46,012 nucleotides of DNA from NCBI GenBank assembly GCA_023392285.1, contig JAEVZK010000041.1, positions 1 to 46,012 on the forward strand. The letters run 5' to 3'. The stretch's first letter is position 1, and each line of letters starts with the position of its first letter. Below are positions 41,349 to 46,012 of the stretch, in pieces. Made by a program: the position numbers and the translations under genes. The stretch comes from Armatimonadota bacterium. GTDB lineage: Bacteria > Armatimonadota > Fimbriimonadia > Fimbriimonadales > Fimbriimonadaceae. The notes under the pieces are model-generated. The model did no database searches, was not told where the DNA came from, and saw nothing but the letters and a program-made list of their open reading frames with translations.

Positions 41349-41905
41349 CCGGTGTTCTTGCTCTCCAAGGCGACTTCTCCAAACATCTGGAGGTGCTTGA
41401 ACGGCTGGGGGAGCCCTCGGTAGAGGTCCGCAGTACCGCAGAACTCGATGTGGCCGAACGGCTGATCATCCCAGGGGGAGAAAGCACCACGGTTGGATTG
41501 CTGCTCCATCGTCATGGCTTAGGCGACGAGATTAGACGCCGCGCCGAGGAGGGCATGCCAATCTGGGGAACCTGCATGGGAATGATCATGATGGCTCGCT
41601 CCGTGGAAGGTCGGCCGCAGCAATTTAGCCTCGATCTGTTCGACATCGAAGTCAGGAGAAATGCCTTTGGCGCGCAGATCCATAGTTTTGAGACGGAACT
41701 GGACTTCGAGCCTTTGGACCAGCCGGTGGTCGCCGTGTTCATTCGAGCGCCCATTGTTACCCAACTGGGCGAAAGGGTTCAACACCTAGCCAGCGTCGGC
41801 GCTGATATCGTGGCGGTTCGCGAAGGCAATCTTTTGGGAACGTCATTTCACCCGGAGCTCACCGGCGATGACCGCATCCACGAGTGGTTCTTATCCATAA
41901 AGTAG
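41345..41905 (+). CDS. pdxT: Pyridoxal 5'-phosphate synthase glutaminase subunit PdxT
   Basis: A class I glutaminase supplying ammonia to PdxS for deoxyxylulose-independent PLP synthesis. Motifs are GVLALQGDFSKHLEVL, LIIPGGESTTVGLLL, the catalytic Cys77 in WGTCMGMIMMA, RNAFGAQIHSFE, and the His169/Glu171 pair in TSFHPELTGD. At 186 aa the length is normal. It is translationally coupled to the PhoPQ-related hydrolase instead of pdxS, which is not in this window. A terminator follows the stop immediately. PLP is the cofactor of SufS, although the genes are not linked. Confidence 0.96.
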   Translation: MTGVLALQGDFSKHLEVLERLGEPSVEVRSTAELDVAERLIIPGGESTTVGLLLHRHGLGDEIRRRAEEGMPIWGTCMGMIMMARSVEGRPQQFSLDLFDIEVRRNAFGAQIHSFETELDFEPLDQPVVAVFIRAPIVTQLGERVQHLASVGADIVAVREGNLLGTSFHPELTGDDRIHEWFLSIK

Positions 41906-41937
41906 CCCCGCTCTTGAGGGCGTGAGACGGGGCTTTT
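41904..41937 (+). terminator. Terminator after pdxT
   Basis: AGCCCCG-CTC (41904-41913) pairs with GAG-A-CGGGGCT (41924-41934), a stem of 10 pairs with one bulged A, followed by TTT. It overlaps the last base of the pdxT stop. Confidence 0.75.
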
Positions 41938-41974
41938 GGGGGAGGGAGGAATATTTAGTTTTTCCTGTATTCAG

Positions 41975-43207
41975 TTAGAAGTCGCCTCTAGAATTTGGTT
42001 CCGTTGACGTACAGACTATTTTCTTCAGAAGCGAAAAAACCTGAATAGGAACGAAGGTGACCCCGTTCCGAATTTCTACATCTGCAGAAATCGTGCCTTT
42101 CCGATCATTCAATCGATAATTTCGTGAATACGAGTTGAACGTGATCACATCTCGGTCGCTTTCCAGGCGAATCTCATCACCCTCCCGGAGGCGAAGATCC
42201 ATCTGATCGGCAGTTGCGCGGAGCGGCACCATCACCATCCCGTCCTTCCAGTAAGGAAGTTCATCGTTCCGGTAGGAAAGCCTGCGTCGATCAGCTTCGA
42301 TGACGATGTCCCGGCCATTCGTCGACCGCTGCTCGTAGCGGTCTGAGCGAGAGTCATCATACTGGCTGTTGTATCGGCCTTCCCGGTCGTAGCCATTGCG
42401 GTCGTAGCCGTCTCGGTTGTAGTCTCCCCGCACCGGATTATTCCGGTAGCGATCAGAGTCACGATCGCCGTTGCGATCTCTGCCTTGGTCGTAGCGAGGA
42501 TTATAATTGCCATCCCGATCGTAGCCGTAGCGGTCGTAGCCACTGCCGTTGTAACCGTCGCGGTTGTAATCGCCATAGCCATCATCATTCCAAGCGCCGC
42601 TCCAGGAAATGCGAACGTCTCGATCTAGAAGTGCGCCAATCTTTGCACCCTTTTGAATCACGACATTGCCATCGCCAACGTGATCTTTATCCGTTTCAGC
42701 AACGAAGATTCCCGCGAGCGCTCCAATGATGGCGCCTTCAAATGGCTTTTTGATCAAACTTCCGAGGATTAAGCCTCCGGCGGTTGTTCCGAGGACGACT
42801 GTCTCCTTTTTGTATCCTTTCTTCGCTTGCCAGCGTCCGTCGCTGTTGCGGGTGACTGAATTTCCGTTCAGCGCGATCGGCGTGGCTTTAATGTTCGTGC
42901 GGCTGCCGTCTGGAAGGATGACGGCGGTAAAAACGATGTCCATGTAAGCAGGCTCTTTGCCCCGCTTCTGCTGCACCCGATTCACACGCCCTTCGACACG
43001 AGTGCCGTAGGGGAGTAGCCGGGAGTCGGTGACTTCGGCTCGGAATCGATCACCCGATTCCGTGTTCTTGAATGTCAATTCATCTTGAACCACGACGGGA
43101 ATAACGTCGTCCCTCCGCAAGTCGACGGTTCCCGCTTGGGAGAAAGAGGGGATCGCGGCCATCAGAGCGGCGAAACCAACTGCGAAAGATAGTGAACGTC
43201 GTTGCAT
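41975..43207 (-). CDS. Exported stalk-domain protein with glycine-zipper and Asp/Arg/Tyr/Gly/Asn-rich repeats
   Basis: A 410 aa exported protein with a signal peptide (MQRRSLSFAVGFAALMAAIP..., cleavage near FSQAG). Residues about 25-125 are beta-rich (VVVQDELTFKNTESGDRF; MDIVFTAVILPDGSRTN). Residues about 135-170 form a glycine-zipper-like hydrophobic stretch (TTAGGLILGSLIKK; IIGALAGIF). Residues about 203-295 are a low-complexity repeat of Gly, Asp, Tyr, Asn and Arg (GDYNRDGY units) with two related copies. The C-terminus (about 300-400) is a stalk domain (MVMVPLRATADQMDLRLREG; GVTFVPIQVFSLL). No enzyme motif is visible. It converges on pdxT across that gene's terminator. Function is unknown; cell-surface binding is plausible. 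Confidence 0.82.
   Translation of the reverse strand: MQRRSLSFAVGFAALMAAIPSFSQAGTVDLRRDDVIPVVVQDELTFKNTESGDRFRAEVTDSRLLPYGTRVEGRVNRVQQKRGKEPAYMDIVFTAVILPDGSRTNIKATPIALNGNSVTRNSDGRWQAKKGYKKETVVLGTTAGGLILGSLIKKPFEGAIIGALAGIFVAETDKDHVGDGNVVIQKGAKIGALLDRDVRISWSGAWNDDGYGDYNRDGYNGSGYDRYGYDRDGNYNPRYDQGRDRNGDRDSDRYRNNPVRGDYNRDGYDRNGYDREGRYNSQYDDSRSDRYEQRSTNGRDIVIEADRRRLSYRNDELPYWKDGMVMVPLRATADQMDLRLREGDEIRLESDRDVITFNSYSRNYRLNDRKGTISADVEIRNGVTFVPIQVFSLLKKIVCTSTEPNSRGDF
42300..42590. repeat. Degenerate tandem repeat encoding Gly/Asp/Tyr/Asn/Arg-rich segment
   Basis: Within the stalk-domain gene, plus-strand blocks around 42389-42425 and 42525-42575 share imperfect GGTCGTAGCC, GTCTCGGTTGTA and similar words. 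They encode two copies of a roughly 45-residue unit beginning GDYNRDGY, with a shorter internal GYDRDG-type period. Visible directly in both the DNA and the translation. Confidence 0.7.
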
Positions 43208-43272
43208 TTTTTCCGAATTTCTCCAGGTAGAGCTTTCTACGCGTGATCTGACGGTTACCCTCCTTGCGCGTT

Positions 43273-44337
43273 TCAGATCTTTCTCGTGCGGGTGGACGTA
43301 AGGCCTATTCGAAGATCCTCTCCGACCGCTTCAACCTGCCTGAACTGAAGGTGCGGACGGTCCCTAAGCGGTCCCGCCAACGGCAAATCCAGCCAGTTCT
43401 TGCCGGTCCCAATGATCTTTCCAGAAACAAACAGCTCCAGACGGTCAAAACAATCTTCCGAGATAAAGTGGCTGATCGTCTTTGCTCCACCTTCGACCAG
43501 CACACTTGTGATGCCCAGATCGAACAACTTGTGAAGCAGGTCATCCAATTCGAACTTTGCTCGATTCGTCGCTACCTTCAGCTCACCTTCGCGAGCCTCA
43601 CCAGCGACAACTCGAATCGCGTTTTCGCTAAAGATTTCGTGCTTCTGCGGCAGCTTTCGCCACGGATCCAAGATGATCTTTCGAGGCTGATTCACAACCT
43701 CGAAATCGCGCACGGTAAGGCGTGGATGGTCGAGTTGCACCGTGGCGCGTCCAACCAGCACCGCTCCGCATTCGGCCCGCAAAGCTTGTCCCGCTCGCCG
43801 CGCGAGCTCGCCCGTTATCCACTTGCTTTCGCCACTCTGGGTGGCGATTCTTCCATCGAGCGAACTCGCTACCTTCACGACTAGAAAGGGGCTCCCTCGC
43901 TCGATCGCGGTCAGCCACATGAGGTTGGCGGAACGAGCTTCTTCCGTCAGAAATCCCTCGATCACCTCGATGCCGTGCTCGCGTAACGTCTTTGCCCCCC
44001 CAGCGGCAGTTGGATTTGGGTCCGAGACTGCAACGAACACTTTCCTGACCTTAGCTTCCACCAGCGCTCGGCTGCACGGCGGGGTGCGACCCTGGTGGTT
44101 ACACGGTTCTAGGGTGACGTAAACCGAACTTCCAGCCGCGTGCATCCCGGCTTGCTCCAAAGCGACGGCTTCCGCGTGCGGACCGCCTGCGAAATGGTGG
44201 AACCCTTCCCCCACGACTTGTCTTCCCTGAGCGACCACGCACCCCACGTGAGGATTGGGTGCGGGAAAGCCTTGCCGAGAGAGCTCGATGGCGCGGCGCA
44301 TGAGGGCCAAATCATTCGGGGTCGGTTGGCTTTGCAC
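43273..44337 (-). CDS. ribD: Bifunctional riboflavin biosynthesis deaminase/reductase RibD
   Basis: Catalyses the deamination and reduction steps of riboflavin synthesis. The N-terminal cytidine-deaminase-like domain (about 1-145) has the zinc motifs GGPHAEAVAL and TLEPCNHQGRTPPCSRAL. The C-terminal reductase domain (about 146-354) has VVKVASSLDGRIATQSGES, WITGELARR, GRATVQLDHPRLTVR and VLVEGGAKT. At 354 aa the length is normal. The start is a GTG at 44337 with AGAGG four bases upstream, inside the 3' end of the preceding small membrane protein gene. No other rib gene is in the window. Confidence 0.96.
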   Translation of the reverse strand: MQSQPTPNDLALMRRAIELSRQGFPAPNPHVGCVVAQGRQVVGEGFHHFAGGPHAEAVALEQAGMHAAGSSVYVTLEPCNHQGRTPPCSRALVEAKVRKVFVAVSDPNPTAAGGAKTLREHGIEVIEGFLTEEARSANLMWLTAIERGSPFLVVKVASSLDGRIATQSGESKWITGELARRAGQALRAECGAVLVGRATVQLDHPRLTVRDFEVVNQPRKIILDPWRKLPQKHEIFSENAIRVVAGEAREGELKVATNRAKFELDDLLHKLFDLGITSVLVEGGAKTISHFISEDCFDRLELFVSGKIIGTGKNWLDLPLAGPLRDRPHLQFRQVEAVGEDLRIGLTSTRTRKI

Positions 44338-44623
44338 TTTTCCTCTTATGATCTTCCATCGTGCCTTCGATCAGCTCCTTCATCGCGTCCGAGGCCTTCT
44401 CTCGATACTCCTTGCGAATGGATCTTGCCAGCAGCACAGCAAACACTAGGGTCAAGAACAAACAGATCAACAGAATCGAAACGTAAATTTGTGATCCGAT
44501 CAGCCAGTGTCGAAGTGCGGTTTTGCTCTGGCCTTTTGGAATGGGCCCTAAAATCACTGTCCAACTCACCATCATGAGGATGGAGAACACAGAGAGGACC
44601 GTAACCCAAATCTTCAGTCGCAA
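44312..44623 (-). CDS. Small two-helix membrane protein of unknown function
   Basis: A 103 aa protein between rpe and ribD. It reads LRLKIWVTVLSVFSILMMVS as helix 1 and a second helix SQIYVSILLICLFLTLVFAV, then a charged tail (RSIRKEYREKASDAMKELIE...). The frame is open further upstream, but that part overlaps rpe and reads as a shadow. The only sensible start is the TTG at 44623, inside the last codons of rpe; an ATG further in would lose the first helix. The 3' end overlaps ribD by 26 bases and carries its ribosome site. Family not recognised. Confidence 0.65.
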   Translation of the reverse strand: MRLKIWVTVLSVFSILMMVSWTVILGPIPKGQSKTALRHWLIGSQIYVSILLICLFLTLVFAVLLARSIRKEYREKASDAMKELIEGTMEDHKRKSAKPTDPE

Positions 44624-45258
44624 AGCTTCTGGAGCTCCCGAAAGCCGCGCGAGAGATCTTCCTGCGATGTGAGATAGTCGCCAACCACAAACACATTCGC
44701 TCCCGCCGCAGCCGCATCGTTGAATGTGGTGGGATTGATCCCACCATCGACTTCGATCTCGATGACGCTGGACCAGCTTCTGACTTGTTTGACCTTCTCC
44801 AGCGCCGATGGGATAAATGCCTGAGCTCCCCATCCCGGGTTTACGGTCATGACGAGAACGAGATCCGCTACATCCAATACCCCTTTGATGGATTCTGCAG
44901 GGGTTCCTGGGTTGATCGCGATTCCAGCCTGTATGCCCATATCTCGCAGCATTCCGCAAAGGCGATGAGCGTGGGGAGAGACTTCCTCGTGGAAGATGAT
45001 GCGCTTACATCCTGCCTTGGCAAAGGCTTCAAAGTGTTTTTCCGGGGTAAGCGTCATTAGATGCGCTTCCCACAAGACGTCTCCCAAACTACTTAGCGAC
45101 TTGACCAGCCCGTCACCGAAAGTGATCGGTGGCACGAACTGTCCGTCCATGACGTCGACGTGAATGATCTCCGCTCCCGCCCGGATGATTTCCGCTACCG
45201 AGGCGGCCATGTTGCCGTGCTGTAAGCCCAGAATCGATGGAGCGATCATCTTCCTCAT
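44614..45258 (-). CDS. rpe: Ribulose-phosphate 3-epimerase
   Basis: A TIM-barrel enzyme of the pentose phosphate pathway (ribulose-5-P to xylulose-5-P). Metal and catalytic motifs are EIIHVDVMDGQFVPPITFG (His and Asp ligands), WEAHLMTLTPEKH (His), VMTVNPGWGAQAFIP and EVDGGINPTT (Asp). The N-terminal segment is APSILGLQHGNM, where most homologues read APSILSADF. At 214 aa the length is normal. It overlaps the PASTA protein gene by 4 bases. PASTA kinase and rpe genes are also neighbours in Firmicutes, with a GTPase gene between them, so the order may be an old one. Confidence 0.95.
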   Translation of the reverse strand: MRKMIAPSILGLQHGNMAASVAEIIRAGAEIIHVDVMDGQFVPPITFGDGLVKSLSSLGDVLWEAHLMTLTPEKHFEAFAKAGCKRIIFHEEVSPHAHRLCGMLRDMGIQAGIAINPGTPAESIKGVLDVADLVLVMTVNPGWGAQAFIPSALEKVKQVRSWSSVIEIEVDGGINPTTFNDAAAAGANVFVVGDYLTSQEDLSRGFRELQKLCD

Positions 45259-46012
45259 CGGCCGGTGGTCACCCCTAATGGTTTTGCTTCAGAAGCGTTT
45301 TGCTCAACTTCACGAACGAGTTCATCATCGTAGTAGATGCGGAATTTGACACGTTCTCCCGTTCCCCTGACGTTGAGGATGACCGTCTCCTCTGGATCTT
45401 GATTCTTCTCGTACACGTCACGCACACCTCGGTCGTCTTCAATCTCGACCCGCAGTTCGACGGGTGCGTCGAGACCGGTGAGCTTCACCTTCAAGGTGTA
45501 GAGGCTAGTCGGAGCTGGCTTATTTGGCTCTACGCTGTTTTCACCGATGCCGCTGGAGACGATCAGTTTGATTTTAGAGCCTTGTTCGACGACGCTTTTG
45601 GCACCCTTCGAGTCCGCTGCCGGATCTTGAGCAATCACGTGTCCAGCCTCAACATTAGCGCTTTCGCGCTGGACGATCTGATCATCGACGTCGAGCCGAA
45701 CCGCCCTCAGCATCGAGCGTGCTTCGTCGACGGTGGCACCCTTCAAATCCGGCACCCGGACGTAGCGACTGCCGGAACTCAGGGTGGCAAAAACCGTTCC
45801 ATTTTCACGCAGTTGATCTCCGCCCGAGGGCTCACTGGAGACGATGTGTCCTGCGGAAACCTGGTCGTTCATCTTCTCGCCACTGACCCGCAACTGGAGA
45901 TTCAACTTACGGAGGGTGGACGTTGCCTCCTCTACCGTCATGCCTTTGATTGACGGGACCTTAATCAGAGTCGGCTTATTGTAGGTAAAGGCAATCCAAA
46001 TTCCAAACATCG
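45255..46012 (-). CDS. PASTA domain protein, partial (continues beyond right edge)
   Basis: At least 251 residues; the gene continues past the window edge. The visible start MFGIWIAFTYNKPTL looks like the end of a membrane helix, followed by PASTA domain 1 (VPSIKGMTVEEATSTLRKLN to about residue 80), PASTA domain 2 (VPDLKGATVDEARSMLRAVR to about 153) and a C-terminal beta domain (about 165-251). PASTA domains bind muropeptides and usually form the outer part of PknB/PrkC-type Ser/Thr kinases or penicillin-binding proteins. The missing N-terminus decides which. Next to rpe, a kinase is the more likely. The 4-base overlap with rpe couples them. Confidence 0.85.
   Translation of the reverse strand, partial: MFGIWIAFTYNKPTLIKVPSIKGMTVEEATSTLRKLNLQLRVSGEKMNDQVSAGHIVSSEPSGGDQLRENGTVFATLSSGSRYVRVPDLKGATVDEARSMLRAVRLDVDDQIVQRESANVEAGHVIAQDPAADSKGAKSVVEQGSKIKLIVSSGIGENSVEPNKPAPTSLYTLKVKLTGLDAPVELRVEIEDDRGVRDVYEKNQDPEETVILNVRGTGERVKFRIYYDDELVREVEQNASEAKPLGVTTGR

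Noticed and set aside
44624..44959. N-terminal extension of the small membrane protein frame
   Set aside because: It overlaps the well-conserved rpe frame and reads as low-complexity Arg/Ser/Gly/Cys; only the part from about 44623 has membrane-helix character.
1..46012. Mobile element, prophage, CRISPR array or defence island
   Set aside because: No transposase, integrase, terminal repeats, spaced direct repeats or Cas-like proteins were seen; nearly all genes are core metabolism, envelope or signalling.

Overview
The window looks like chromosome from a Gram-negative-type (diderm), flagellated, aerobic-style bacterium, most likely of the Armatimonadota (Fimbriimonadales-like). This is inferred from the gene mix: an S-layer-homology outer-membrane porin, stalk (copper-amine-oxidase-N-like) domain exported proteins, a KdsD-type arabinose-5-phosphate isomerase (hence Kdo/LPS), TolC and RND efflux, a flagellar cap protein, an archaeal/eukaryal-type prolyl-tRNA synthetase and a SUF iron-sulfur operon. 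No sequence search was possible, so the taxon is an inference. No CRISPR array, tRNA, rRNA, transposase or prophage was seen. Genes are tightly packed, with many 4-base ATGA overlaps.

Layout. 1-2 kb: a two-gene ABC exporter. 2-5.2 kb (minus): an HDOD signalling protein followed by the flagellar cap FliD. 5.3-8.8 kb (plus): three exported proteins (Ig-like protein, PorV-like beta-barrel, TPR plus pseudo-caspase) ending at a strong terminator. 8.9-10.4 kb (minus): ProRS. 10.5-17.2 kb (minus): AbrB-type regulator, TolC, adaptor lipoprotein and an RND pump carrying an unusual extra membrane block. 17.3-18.3 kb: a DUF3187 protein. 18.3-20.9 kb (minus): a GAF-GGDEF protein with a decayed HD-GYP tail, then ribosomal proteins L21 and L27. 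21.3 kb: S18. 21.8-23.7 kb (minus): arginase and KdsD. 23.8-26.0 kb (minus): the SLH porin with its own promoter, long leader and terminator. 26.1-26.8 kb: two small DUF1232-type membrane proteins.

26.8-33.1 kb (minus) is one long operon: sufC, sufD, sufS, sufU, sufT, an Rrf2 regulator, an A-type Fe-S carrier, csaA and ftsY. sufB is absent from it. A palindrome in front of sufC is a good candidate for the Rrf2 operator. 33.2-35.1 kb: NhaA and a convergent, overlapping GbsR-type regulator. 35.2-38.7 kb: a PilZ-like protein, a 7Fe ferredoxin, a PilZ protein and a membrane HD-GYP phosphodiesterase. Together with the GGDEF protein, HDOD protein and FliD these suggest c-di-GMP control of motility or surface state. 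38.7-43.2 kb: two stalk-domain exported proteins flank a PhoPQ-related hydrolase coupled to pdxT. 43.3-46.0 kb (minus): a PASTA protein (cut by the window edge), rpe, a small membrane protein and ribD.

The most unusual items are the RND pump with about four extra transmembrane helices at its centre, the GGDEF protein whose C-terminus is a degenerate HD-GYP domain (and whose best start codon is CTG), the exported pseudo-caspase next to a PorV-like barrel, and the sufB-less SUF operon with a candidate Rrf2 palindrome.
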